From the NCBI GenBank assembly GCA_965656875.1, contig CBFHMJ010000003.1, forward strand, positions 310,001-374,000: a DNA stretch of 64,000 nt. The letters run 5' to 3'. Numbering within the stretch: the stretch's first letter is position 1; each line of letters begins with the position of its first letter. The notes beneath the pieces were generated by a model. It was not told the DNA's origin and did no database searches. It saw only the letters and a program-made list of their open reading frames with translations. This DNA comes from CBFHMJ01 sp965656875 (lineage in GTDB: Bacteria; Pseudomonadota; Gammaproteobacteria; Enterobacterales; Alteromonadaceae). Shown here piece after piece: positions 1 to 8,364 of this stretch. Both the position numbers and the translations under genes were made by a program.

Positions 1-528
1 TACAGCGATATCATTTATCAGCCGGATGTGTTGCAATCCGTACTGACAACATCGGGTGATGTTGTTGTATGTGCGGATACGCAATGGGAGTCACTGTGGC
101 GATTACGGATGGATAATCCGTTGGATGATGCTGAGTCATTTGTGTTTGATGAGCAGCATAACATTCAGGAGCTGGGGAAAAAGGTAACGGACTATCGTAA
201 GGTTATGGCGCAGTACATTGGACTGATAAAGTTTGATGCTGCTGTAACAAAAGAAATTGCGTCATTTTATGAGCAACTGGCTGAAAAAATGACGCCGGAA
301 CAACATCGAAATATCTATTTCACCGATTTTATTCAACTTTTAATTGATAGTGGCCGATACAAGGTTAAAGCCAGCTTTATTGAACGAGGCTGGGTTGAGG
401 TGGATACCACAGACGATTTAGCCTGTTACGAAGCATTAATTGCGGAAAAAGCCTTTGAAAAACTAGGGTTGAGTGAATCATTTATATCGAGTGTCACAGA
501 CTCACATCAAGTCCAGAGACAGGAATGA
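1..528 (+). CDS. Nucleotidyltransferase, sugar-1-phosphate or phosphocholine type (5' end outside window)
   Basis: The reading frame is open from base 1, so this is the C-terminal part of a gene that begins outside the window. It reads YSDIIYQPDVLQ, then a stretch ending VVVCADTQW, followed by WRLRMDN. This matches the second half of NTP-transferase-fold enzymes, where an Asp-Trp and a following Arg lie near the metal and substrate site. The late segment IERGWVEVDTTDDL resembles the GWxEVDxxxDL signature of LicC-like and PEP-mutase-linked nucleotidyltransferases. Known members couple CTP or GTP to a phosphorylated sugar or small alcohol. The nucleotide and substrate cannot be decided from this fragment. 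It probably activates the building block used by the downstream genes. The next gene begins about 40 bases later on the same strand. Confidence 0.75.
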   Translation, partial: YSDIIYQPDVLQSVLTTSGDVVVCADTQWESLWRLRMDNPLDDAESFVFDEQHNIQELGKKVTDYRKVMAQYIGLIKFDAAVTKEIASFYEQLAEKMTPEQHRNIYFTDFIQLLIDSGRYKVKASFIERGWVEVDTTDDLACYEALIAEKAFEKLGLSESFISSVTDSHQVQRQE

Positions 529-569
529 CGTGGCTCAGGATGAGCGTTTAATTTGAAAGAGTGAGAGTT

Positions 570-1517
570 ATGAGAATTTTAGTTACAGGTGCATGTGGTT
601 ATAAAGGAACGGTTCTGGTTCCTAAGTTAGTTCGCCTTGGTCATACCGTTATTGCTGTAGACACTCAGTGGTTTGGTAATTTCTTACCACCACATCCAAA
701 TCTTACCGTGTTAAAGCAGGATGTTCGTCAAACAAACGATCTGGATTTAACCGAAATCGATGCCATTATTCACCTGGCATCGGTCGCCAATGATCCGTGT
801 GGAGATTTAGATCCAAAACTTACATGGGAAATCAGTGCACTAGCAACCATGCAACTGGCGGATAAAGCTGCTAAGAGCGGCGTTAAACAGTTCATTTATG
901 CCTCATCTGGCAGTGTTTATGGTGTTAAAGAAGAAGAGCAGGTTACCGAAGACCTGGATTTAACGCCTTTAACTGAATACAACAAAACAAAAATGGTCGC
1001 AGAGCGTGTGCTGTTAAGTTATGCCGATCAAATGGCGATTCAAATTGTTCGCCCGGCCACGGTTTGTGGTTACTCGCCAAGAATGCGCCTTGATGTCTCA
1101 GTGAACTTGCTGACAATGGCCGCTCTGTCAAAAGGTAAAATTACTGTCTTTGGCGGTAATCAAACTCGCCCAAATATTCATATCGACGATATTACCGACC
1201 TGTATATTTTCATGCTGGATAATCCAGAGAAAACACAAGGCGTATTTAATGCCGGTTTTGAAAATCTCTCGATTATGGATATTGCACAAATGGTGCAGAA
1301 GCGTTTGCCGTGCGAGATTGAAGTAACTCCCTCTGATGACCCTCGATCTTACCGGGTGAATTCAGATAAGTTGCTGGCAACAGGTTTCAGACCGAAGAAG
1401 ACCGTTGATATTGCAATTGGCGAGCTGATTTCAGCCTGGAGCGACCAATTAATGAAAGATGATGACCGTTTCTACAACCTGAAATGGATGCAGAAACACG
1501 TTATCAATAATAAGTAA
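570..1517 (+). CDS. NAD(P)-dependent sugar-nucleotide epimerase/dehydratase (extended SDR)
   Basis: This is a 315-residue extended short-chain dehydrogenase. A Rossmann glycine motif TGACGYKG lies at residues 6-13, and the catalytic Tyr-Lys pair YNKTK at 137-141, with the usual upstream SSGSVYG segment. Such enzymes epimerise or dehydrate nucleotide-bound sugars using bound NAD. I place the start at the ATG at 570 rather than the in-frame GTG nine bases earlier, because the purine-rich GAAAGAGTGAGAG directly precedes it and the protein then begins MRILVTG as in most relatives. It lies between a nucleotidyltransferase and a sulfotransferase, so it probably reshapes the activated sugar. The exact reaction is not determined by the sequence. 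Confidence 0.85.
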   Translation: MRILVTGACGYKGTVLVPKLVRLGHTVIAVDTQWFGNFLPPHPNLTVLKQDVRQTNDLDLTEIDAIIHLASVANDPCGDLDPKLTWEISALATMQLADKAAKSGVKQFIYASSGSVYGVKEEEQVTEDLDLTPLTEYNKTKMVAERVLLSYADQMAIQIVRPATVCGYSPRMRLDVSVNLLTMAALSKGKITVFGGNQTRPNIHIDDITDLYIFMLDNPEKTQGVFNAGFENLSIMDIAQMVQKRLPCEIEVTPSDDPRSYRVNSDKLLATGFRPKKTVDIAIGELISAWSDQLMKDDDRFYNLKWMQKHVINNK

Positions 1518-1575
1518 TTCATCATCAACAGACGATGAAGCGACATAAATACCGGGGTGAGGTAAGTATCGAGTT

Positions 1576-2634
1576 ATGACGATAAAACGTGCATTGTTTG
1601 GCAATAATGCTATTACAGCAAAATATCTTTCGTCAGCAAATCAACCCTCACCGATTGTTATTCTGGACAATAACTATCAGTTGCATGGCTCCGTGTGTAC
1701 GTCGGAATTACATGGTGACATTATTCGTTCAGTGCCAGAGAGTCACTGGATAAATCAACTGGATGAGATCGTTATTTGTTCATTTTCCAGTTTCCGTCCC
1801 ATCGCAGAGGGATTGGTGAGTAAAGGAGTTAGCCAACAGGCGATCAAGTTGTATCTGCCATTAGTTGATGAAGTTATTTCAATCAGTGAGGTAACTTCAT
1901 TTAATCAAACTGTTCTGGTGAGTTCCATGCACAAATCTGGCTCCACGTGGATGTTAGATGTTTTTGCTGAAGCAACTCGTACCGCTTGTTTCGGGGCAAG
2001 GCAGGTATCGACATTCGAGCCGACAGAGTACACCATTTCACCTGCCATTATGGACATGAAACATCAAACAGGTGGCGTGACTGTCGACCATTATCTGCCA
2101 TCTTCTGATAACTGCTCAATAATTAATGCCTTCGCAGATAAATTTATTTTATCTGTTCGCGATCCTCGCCAGGCCGCCATTCCAATGTTGTTCGATCATC
2201 TGACACCGATTCAGTCTGAAAGACCTGACATTTATCTGAAACTTATGGGATTACCTGGTGATTTATACGACATGCCAGTCAGAGAACGGTTTCATGTGCT
2301 GCTGGATATTACTTATTGCCAGGTGATTGACTGGCTAATGACCTGGTATCGACTGATGCACGAGGAATTGACTATTCCTACCACAATTCTCGACTTCTCA
2401 AGCTGGAAAGCAGAACCACATGCCGAAGCACGAAGAATTGAATCATTTCTCGAATTGCCGACAAACAGGATTCAGTTTGCCAGTGATCCAAGATCAGGCA
2501 GTAAAACCTGGAAGTCGGGACAGCGCCATGAGTGGCAAGAATATTATGAGGCTGAATTTGGCCCGAAAATTGAATTGCTAACGCCTGATGAATTATTGTT
2601 GGCGTTTAACTGGCAGCGTCATGCCAGTGTATGA
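1576..2634 (+). CDS. Sulfotransferase with N-terminal Rossmann-like module
   Basis: The 352-residue protein has two parts. Residues 1-105 resemble the small Rossmann module of PglD-type proteins (KRALFGNN start, then DEIVICSFSSF), although its glycine loop is poor. From about residue 112 it is a PAPS-dependent sulfotransferase: SSMHKSGSTW at 116-125 is the 5'-phosphosulfate loop with its Lys, and FILSVRDPRQA at 190-200 is the 3'-phosphate-binding segment. The expected reaction is transfer of sulfate from PAPS to a hydroxyl of a glycan or nucleotide sugar in the cytoplasm. The gene is followed 18 bases later by the SIS isomerase. A second, differently built sulfotransferase lies at 5991-7193. 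The acceptor is unknown. Confidence 0.8.
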   Translation: MTIKRALFGNNAITAKYLSSANQPSPIVILDNNYQLHGSVCTSELHGDIIRSVPESHWINQLDEIVICSFSSFRPIAEGLVSKGVSQQAIKLYLPLVDEVISISEVTSFNQTVLVSSMHKSGSTWMLDVFAEATRTACFGARQVSTFEPTEYTISPAIMDMKHQTGGVTVDHYLPSSDNCSIINAFADKFILSVRDPRQAAIPMLFDHLTPIQSERPDIYLKLMGLPGDLYDMPVRERFHVLLDITYCQVIDWLMTWYRLMHEELTIPTTILDFSSWKAEPHAEARRIESFLELPTNRIQFASDPRSGSKTWKSGQRHEWQEYYEAEFGPKIELLTPDELLLAFNWQRHASV

Positions 2635-2652
2635 AAAAGAGTATAGAAAATT

Positions 2653-3240
2653 ATGATTAAAAGCTGTGTGACAGATTATATCGACGATCTCCAACAACTA
2701 CTTCAGCGGTTTGACTGGCAGCAACTGCATGCAGTGACTGACGTGATCTTCAAAGCATGGCGTAATCAGCAACGCATTTTTATTTGTGGCAATGGCGGCA
2801 GTGCTGCTAATGCCAATCATATTGCTAATGACTTTTCCTACGGGATTAACCCTGATGGCAGGGCGCTGAATATTGAATCGCTGGCTGCTAACAACTCTAT
2901 TATGACTTGCCTGGGTAACGACCTTGGCTATGAGAATATTTTTAGTCGTCAATTGCAGAATAAAGCCAGCAAGGGCGATGTGCTAATCGTGCTGTCTGGT
3001 AGTGGAAATTCGGAAAATATCATTCGCGCTATGCTGCATGCCAAAGCCTCTGATATGACTCGTATTGCGATTTTGGGTTATAGCGGTGGTGAAGCAAAAG
3101 GTCTCGCCAATCATGCGCTGCATTTTGATATTGATGATATGCAGATTGCTGAGGATATGCAGTTGATCGTCGGTCATATGCTGATGAAAGACTTAAAGCA
3201 AAAAATTTGTGCTTTTCGGGAATCACATCCATGCAACTAG
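2653..3240 (+). CDS. SIS-domain sugar-phosphate isomerase, GmhA-like
   Basis: This 195-residue single-domain SIS protein has the two phosphate-binding signatures of sedoheptulose-7-phosphate isomerases: CGNGGSAANANHIANDF from residue 45 and LSGSGNSENI from 114. A later EDMQLIVGHML segment supplies the helix that carries the second catalytic His in GmhA. Known GmhA proteins convert sedoheptulose 7-phosphate to D-glycero-D-manno-heptose 7-phosphate, the first step toward activated heptoses. Here Asp60 (HIAND) sits where GmhA proteins usually have Glu (HFAEEL), so isomerase activity on heptose is likely but unproven. The 3' end overlaps the next gene by 10 bases, which suggests translational coupling. 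Confidence 0.8.
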   Translation: MIKSCVTDYIDDLQQLLQRFDWQQLHAVTDVIFKAWRNQQRIFICGNGGSAANANHIANDFSYGINPDGRALNIESLAANNSIMTCLGNDLGYENIFSRQLQNKASKGDVLIVLSGSGNSENIIRAMLHAKASDMTRIAILGYSGGEAKGLANHALHFDIDDMQIAEDMQLIVGHMLMKDLKQKICAFRESHPCN

Positions 3241-4277
3241 CCAATGCTAAAACAACCAGTCGGATTGTTATTTTCGGGTGTAGTAATGCCGGATTGAATA
3301 CATTGCGATTGTTACGAGAGGCCGATAATGAATCGGTGGTCGGGTTTTCTGATAACAATGATGCGTTATGGGCGTCAACACTGGAATCACTGCCTGTGGT
3401 TGCTCCGGCAGATATTCCATCATTACAGCCTGACATGATTATTATTGCCAGCCAGTATTACTATCAGATAAAACCGCAACTGGAAGCCTTTTATACGTCC
3501 GCTGAACAGCAACCCGTTATCCATATAGCGCATCGCTTTATGCGTGAGGGAATCAGCCTAGATTATCAACCATTTACCTCAGCTACAAATTATCAGTTTG
3601 AGCCGGTGAAATCGGCGCGTGATGAGGTTTTTTATACTCTGTGTAAATCAGTTGAACAGGTTTATGGTTATCGGGTTGAAGGTGATTTTGCCGAATTTGG
3701 TTGTGGTTCAGGTCAGTCGAGTTGTGTGTTGGCTCAGGCCATTAACCAGGTGGTTGATCGTTATCCTGAAAATCTTGAATTACGACAAGGTATAAGACCC
3801 TCACTACACCTGTTTGACAGCTTTTTAGGATTGCCTGAAGCGACTGCGGATGTTGACGTCAACTCGCTTCATGTTCAGGAAAATACCTGGGATCAAGGTG
3901 CTTGTTTTGAGATTGACGCTGATACGCTGGAATCGGTATTAGCACAGCAATATCAATTTGAACGGGTCAACATATACGATGGCTGGTTTGAAGACACGAT
4001 GTCATCGATTCCCAAAGGGCAAAAATTCGCGTTAGTTCATCTTGACTGTGATTTGTATCAGTCTACCTATGATGTTCTTGATTATTTAATTGGTCATCGC
4101 CACCTGGCAGAAGGTGCCATGTTGTTATTTGATGACTGGAGTTGTAACCGGGCATCACCAAATTACGGGCAGCAAAAAGCCTGGGCAGATATTAGTCGAA
4201 AATACCTGCTGGAAGTCACAGACTTCGATTATTACGGGCTGGGTGCCCATCGTAAGATTTTTCATCGACAAGGCTAA
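3231..4277 (+). CDS. TylF/MycF-like sugar O-methyltransferase with N-terminal Rossmann-like module
   Basis: I start this gene at the ATG at 3231, inside the end of the preceding gene, because the upstream in-frame TTG has no support. The 348-residue product begins with a small Rossmann-like module (RIVIFGCSNAGLNTLRLL, then DMIIIASQYYYQI, residues 11-105). A TylF-family methyltransferase follows: SAM-binding FAEFGCGSGQSS near 153, then LVHLDCDLYQSTYDVLDYL with the metal-binding acidic residues typical of Mg-dependent macrocin and sugar O-methyltransferases, and LLFDDWS. Known members methylate a hydroxyl of a deoxysugar. The likely role is methylation of a sugar in the surface glycan. The fused N-terminal module also appears at 1576 and 7205. 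Confidence 0.85.
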   Translation: MQLANAKTTSRIVIFGCSNAGLNTLRLLREADNESVVGFSDNNDALWASTLESLPVVAPADIPSLQPDMIIIASQYYYQIKPQLEAFYTSAEQQPVIHIAHRFMREGISLDYQPFTSATNYQFEPVKSARDEVFYTLCKSVEQVYGYRVEGDFAEFGCGSGQSSCVLAQAINQVVDRYPENLELRQGIRPSLHLFDSFLGLPEATADVDVNSLHVQENTWDQGACFEIDADTLESVLAQQYQFERVNIYDGWFEDTMSSIPKGQKFALVHLDCDLYQSTYDVLDYLIGHRHLAEGAMLLFDDWSCNRASPNYGQQKAWADISRKYLLEVTDFDYYGLGAHRKIFHRQG

Positions 4278-4279
4278 AT

Positions 4280-5299
4280 ATGTCGAATCAACAAACTATG
4301 ATTAAAACTGCCGGCAAGCCTGTGCTTGTGATTGGCAGTAACTCTTTCTCCGGTGCATCCTTTGTTGGACACTTGTTAAACCAGGGTATTGATGTCATTG
4401 GTGTCAGTCGTTCTGAACAGCCTGATGCTGCATTTCTGCCTTATCGCTGGGGGGAAGCAAACGCGGCGTTTACGTTCTTTGCTTACGATATCAATCATCA
4501 TTTGGATGAAATTATGGCGTTGGTGAATAAGCATCAACCGGCCATAATCGTGAACTTTGCGGCGCAGAGTATGGTGGGCCAGAGCTGGCAAGCGCCAGAA
4601 GACTGGTTCCAGACTAACTCAGTCGCGACAGCAAAATTATTTAATGCATTGCGTCAGGTTGATTTTTTGGACCGCTATGTCCACATCTCTACGCCAGAAG
4701 TTTATGGTTCGTGTGCAGGCTTTGTAAAAGAGCACAAGAATTACTCGCCTTCAACGCCTTATGCCATTTCAAGAGCGGCGGGCGATATGATGTTACATGC
4801 TTACCATCAAACGTTCGATTTTCCGGTTGTATTCACCCGAGCCGCTAATGTTTATGGTGAAGGGCAGCAACTGTATCGCATTATTCCTCGCGCTATTCTC
4901 TATTCGCTTTTGGGTAACACGCTGCCACTTCATGGTGGTGGACATTCTGAACGTTCATTTATTCACATTGATGATGTATCGAGAGCGACCTGGTTGATTG
5001 CAGAACAGGGGCAGCCCGGTGAGATTTATCATATTTCTACCACTAATACTGTCAGCATTCGCCACCTTGTTGAACAAGTGAGTGAACAGATGGGTGTGCC
5101 TTTTGAACAATTATGTGAAGTGACTGACGACCGACCTGGTAAAGATCAGGCATACCTACTGGACAGCACGAAAGTTCGTGATTTGGGTTGGCAGGATGAG
5201 GTGACGTTGTCAGACGGTATCAGCCGGACAATCGACTGGGTGAAACGCAATCTTGATACGCTGAAAACTCAGCCACACGATTACATCCATAAAAAATAA
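4280..5299 (+). CDS. GDP-mannose/dTDP-glucose dehydratase-like SDR with YxxxR in place of YxxxK
   Basis: The 339-residue extended SDR has a nucleotide-binding loop GSNSFSGASF at residues 19-28, a VNFAAQSMVGQSW segment like those of GDP-mannose and dTDP-glucose 4,6-dehydratases, HISTPEVYG, and then YAISRAAGDM at 161-170. The catalytic motif is therefore Y161-x-x-x-R165, with Arg replacing the usual Lys. The remaining segments (RAANVYGEGQ, SERSFIHIDDVSRA) are standard for nucleotide-sugar dehydratases and epimerases. It most likely acts on a GDP- or dTDP-linked hexose or heptose. The gene starts two bases after the methyltransferase stop, so the two are co-transcribed. The substitution may alter activity or simply mark a subfamily. 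Confidence 0.8.
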   Translation: MSNQQTMIKTAGKPVLVIGSNSFSGASFVGHLLNQGIDVIGVSRSEQPDAAFLPYRWGEANAAFTFFAYDINHHLDEIMALVNKHQPAIIVNFAAQSMVGQSWQAPEDWFQTNSVATAKLFNALRQVDFLDRYVHISTPEVYGSCAGFVKEHKNYSPSTPYAISRAAGDMMLHAYHQTFDFPVVFTRAANVYGEGQQLYRIIPRAILYSLLGNTLPLHGGGHSERSFIHIDDVSRATWLIAEQGQPGEIYHISTTNTVSIRHLVEQVSEQMGVPFEQLCEVTDDRPGKDQAYLLDSTKVRDLGWQDEVTLSDGISRTIDWVKRNLDTLKTQPHDYIHKK

Positions 5300-5325
5300 G
5301 ATTAACAACATATAGATTTAAGTGA

Positions 5326-5991
5326 ATGATTATGGGTCAGGAAATTGATTTACTTCGGCAATATCCGAAGTCCAAACGTAATACGGAAGCTCGTGCGAAC
5401 GTCATTACAGAAGAACACAAAGCGATAGCCCGCCAGTACGGTAAAGAATTTTTTGATGGTGACAGAACGTTTGGCTATGGCGGTTTTCATTATTTCCCAC
5501 GGTTCTGGCAACCGGTTATTCCAGATTTCCAACGACATTTTGGTCTGACGTCCGAGAGTAAAATTCTGGATGTTGGCTGTGCTAAAGGCTTTATGTTGTA
5601 TGACATGATGGAATTGATTCCGGGCATTGAAGTTGCTGGTCTGGACATTTCAGACTACGCGATTGAACACGCGAAGGAAGAAACCAAACCGTTTATTCAG
5701 GTAGGTGATGCAATGGCGTTGCCGTTCGAAGACAACAGCTTTGATGTGGTGTTTTCGATTAATACGATCCATAACCTGGAACGTGATGATTGCGCAAAAG
5801 CACTATTGGAAATTGAACGGGTCAGCCGTGGAAAATCATTCATTACCGTTGATGCTTATCGCAACGATGAAGAAAAAGAGCGCATGATGCAGTGGGCACT
5901 TACCGCCAAAACAATAATGCATGTTGATGACTGGAAAGCCTTCTTCAAGGATGTTGGCTATACCGGCGATTTTTACTGGTTTATACCTTAA
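5326..5991 (+). CDS. Class I SAM-dependent methyltransferase
   Basis: This 221-residue protein carries the class I methyltransferase motifs: ILDVGCAKGFMLYDM (motif I) near residue 83, VAGLDISDYAI for the acidic residue that holds the SAM ribose, GDAMALPFEDNSFDVVFS, and a post-motif helix. An in-frame ATG six bases later is an alternative start. The acceptor cannot be read from the sequence; a sugar is likely from context. Its stop codon overlaps the start of the next gene (TAATG), so the two are translationally coupled. Confidence 0.8.
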   Translation: MIMGQEIDLLRQYPKSKRNTEARANVITEEHKAIARQYGKEFFDGDRTFGYGGFHYFPRFWQPVIPDFQRHFGLTSESKILDVGCAKGFMLYDMMELIPGIEVAGLDISDYAIEHAKEETKPFIQVGDAMALPFEDNSFDVVFSINTIHNLERDDCAKALLEIERVSRGKSFITVDAYRNDEEKERMMQWALTAKTIMHVDDWKAFFKDVGYTGDFYWFIP

Positions 5992-7193
5992 TGGCTCGAT
6001 TTTCTGTTTCCTCACTCAATTCGATTAATCTGGTTTCTGTCTATCAGTACAATCGGAGCGGCTCGGTGTTTATGTCCAGTTTATTGGATGGGCACCCTGA
6101 AATATTGTCATTTCCGTGTTATTTAACACCCTTGTTGGGTTATTGGCGCAACACCATTGCAGGCAACAATTTCAGTGATCATCAAGTGGTGGCACAGTTT
6201 GCTACTGACTTTGCGGGTTTGGCAGATGCTGAACTGGGTGGGCCGATTCCCAGCATGTCTGACCGAATGGGGGAAGAGTTAGGACTTTCATCGCTGGGAC
6301 CAGATAAAACCGATGTGTTGCGGATTGATATAGAGCAGTTAGTACAGAATATGCTGAAATGGATGTCGGCACTTGATGCTTCTCAATCTCAATTCAGGCG
6401 ATTTTTTGTCGCATTGCATGCGGCGCTTTATGATACCAATGACTTGCCTGTGTCATCACAGCCTCTTTATATTGCTTATCAACATCACTCCTGCAACTTG
6501 ATCGATCAGCAAATGATGGCTGAACATTTTCCGGATGTTCGATTTCTGCAAACGATACGAGAACCCGTACAAGCCTTTGGTTCAGTGTTGGCTTCATGGT
6601 TTGACGAACAGCAAGCATCAGTAAATTTGCTTGGTAAGGGGTTTGGCGGAATGTTTGCTTTTGCAAAACCTCACTATCAACGGTTATCTGCTCAGTATCG
6701 TCTTCTTAAACTGGAAGACATTCATCAGCAGCCTGTACAGTCTTTGCAAAAAGTCGCTGACTGGCTGGGTGTGGCCTGGGATGATGCATTACGGCATAGC
6801 AGTTTTGCAGGTCATCAATGGCACAATCTGAAAAAACGTCAGCACATTTCTGGTTTCAATCAAACAGTGATCAATAAAAAACATAGTGATCTGTTCGATG
6901 AATTTGATCGACAGCGGTTAAACAGTTTGGTCAGGCGACTGCATGAAGAATGGGACTATGATGCTGTTGATGGATATTTTCCTGACAGCGAGCTGGCAGA
7001 GAGTGTTAAAACTCAACCATTTGGTTTTGAACGGCAACTTGCACGCTATCAATTATTACATCAGGGCCTTGAGGATTCATCAGATGCGATAGAGTCTCTG
7101 GTTTGGAAAAATCGAGAGACACTATTTTCTATGCAGCTTGATTATGCGTTATCTCAACGAGACCGACTTAACTCCAGTGTTATAAGACTTTGA
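5991..7193 (+). CDS. Sulfotransferase-family protein
   Basis: The 400-residue protein has VSVYQYNRSGSVFMSSLLDGHP near residues 15-36, the position and pattern of the 5'-PAPS loop, and FLQTIREPVQAFGS around Arg190, the 3'-phosphate segment. The usual loop Lys/Arg is met by the Arg in NRSGS. The protein has about 150 residues between the two motifs and a C-terminal extension of about 120 residues, longer than most bacterial carbohydrate sulfotransferases. It would transfer sulfate from PAPS to a glycan. Together with the gene at 1576 it implies two sulfation steps or two acceptors. It overlaps its upstream neighbour by one base. Confidence 0.7.
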   Translation: MARFSVSSLNSINLVSVYQYNRSGSVFMSSLLDGHPEILSFPCYLTPLLGYWRNTIAGNNFSDHQVVAQFATDFAGLADAELGGPIPSMSDRMGEELGLSSLGPDKTDVLRIDIEQLVQNMLKWMSALDASQSQFRRFFVALHAALYDTNDLPVSSQPLYIAYQHHSCNLIDQQMMAEHFPDVRFLQTIREPVQAFGSVLASWFDEQQASVNLLGKGFGGMFAFAKPHYQRLSAQYRLLKLEDIHQQPVQSLQKVADWLGVAWDDALRHSSFAGHQWHNLKKRQHISGFNQTVINKKHSDLFDEFDRQRLNSLVRRLHEEWDYDAVDGYFPDSELAESVKTQPFGFERQLARYQLLHQGLEDSSDAIESLVWKNRETLFSMQLDYALSQRDRLNSSVIRL

Positions 7194-7204
7194 GTGGTGA
7201 ACTA

Positions 7205-7519
7205 ATGAACTCAACGATTGATAGTTCAAAAAAAGCTCTTTTTATTTATGGTACTGGCAGTGCAGGTATTGCAGTCTTCAAAGCGCTGACAGCGGCTCAG
7301 CAGGATCAGTTTCAAGGCTTCATTCAATCATCTCCGCCCGCTGCCGATAACTTATTAGGGCACCCGGTTTATACACCTGAGCAGTTACAGGTGGAACCTG
7401 TCAATGATGCTGGCAAGATCGTGATTGCCAGTAGTTATTATCCACAAATTTTTACCGTGCTGATGCAACTTGGCATTCACGCTCAGACGATCGATATCGA
7501 CGCTATGTCCTATCAATAG
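7205..7519 (+). CDS. Stand-alone small Rossmann-like domain protein (PglD N-terminal type)
   Basis: At 104 residues from the ATG at 7205, this protein is a single nucleotide-binding-like module: ALFIYGTGSAGIAVFKAL gives the first strand and glycine loop, GFIQSS the acidic-turn region, GHPVYTPEQL the characteristic link and KIVIASSYYPQI the next strand. It is the same module found as the N-terminus of the proteins starting at 1576 and 3231. On its own it has no transferase domain, so it may be a subunit or ligand-sensing partner of a neighbour. An in-frame TTG at 7190 could extend it by five residues but lies within the previous gene. Confidence 0.65.
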   Translation: MNSTIDSSKKALFIYGTGSAGIAVFKALTAAQQDQFQGFIQSSPPAADNLLGHPVYTPEQLQVEPVNDAGKIVIASSYYPQIFTVLMQLGIHAQTIDIDAMSYQ

Positions 7520-7599
7520 CATGTCAAACGGGTAGTACGATACTGAATATCAGACGGTTGCCCGTTAAGCAGGGCATTCAACAGGGGAACAAACGAGTT

Positions 7600-8364
7600 A
7601 TGACCGATTCACAAACACAGACATTAAAGGTTACCTGGGATTACACAGATCTGGCGGCCAGCTATGATAAACGTGCCGATTACGCCAGAGAGGCCATTGT
7701 TAGTATGTTGAATACGATGGGACTGACAGAAGGCGATGTTGTTGCTGATGTTGGTGCTGGTACTGCAAAACTCACAAAAGAATTACTTGCGTCAGGTTTG
7801 ACGGTTCATGCGGTTGAACCAAATGATGCGATGCGTGGCTTTGGTATTCAGAATACTGAAGGCCAGAAAGTTACCTGGTATAAAGGGACCGGTGAAGAAA
7901 CCACGCTGGACAATAATAAAGTCAAAGCCGTTTTCTTTGGTTCTTCTTTTAACGTAGTCGATAAAGCTGCTGCCCTGGCAGAAGCTAAACGTGTTGGTGA
8001 GGACGGTGCATGGTTTGCGTGTATGTGGAATCATCGAGATTTGGACGACCCAATTCAGCAGAAAGTCGAAGCGATTATTAAAAATGCGATTGATGGTTAT
8101 GATTATGGTGATCGCCGCGCTGATCAAACCGAAATACTAAAAGCATCGGGTCATTTCAACGAAGTCCACCATGCTGAAGGTACTATTTATAACGATATCA
8201 GCGTTGAAGATTACATTGAAGCGTGGCGTTCACATGGTACGTTACAACGTCAGGCGGGTGATAATTTCCATCAAATTATTGATGAAATTTCGGCGTTGCT
8301 GGCTGATCAGCAAACGATTTCTGTACCTTATCAAACCCGAATCTGGTTTGGGCAACTGGTGTAA
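7600..8364 (+). CDS. Class I SAM-dependent methyltransferase
   Basis: From the ATG at 7600 (GGGGAAC about 10 bases upstream), the product is 254 residues. DVVADVGAGTAKLTKELL is motif I, and VHAVEPNDAM supplies the acidic residue for the SAM ribose. The end of the motif series (KAVFFGSSFNVVDKAAALAEAKRV) is typical of the methyltransferase 11/25 group of small-molecule methyltransferases. The in-frame TTG at 7558 would add 14 residues but has no ribosome site. The stop codon overlaps the start of the GSCFA gene (TAATGA). The acceptor is unknown; a sugar is likely from the surrounding genes. Confidence 0.78.
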   Translation: MTDSQTQTLKVTWDYTDLAASYDKRADYAREAIVSMLNTMGLTEGDVVADVGAGTAKLTKELLASGLTVHAVEPNDAMRGFGIQNTEGQKVTWYKGTGEETTLDNNKVKAVFFGSSFNVVDKAAALAEAKRVGEDGAWFACMWNHRDLDDPIQQKVEAIIKNAIDGYDYGDRRADQTEILKASGHFNEVHHAEGTIYNDISVEDYIEAWRSHGTLQRQAGDNFHQIIDEISALLADQQTISVPYQTRIWFGQLV

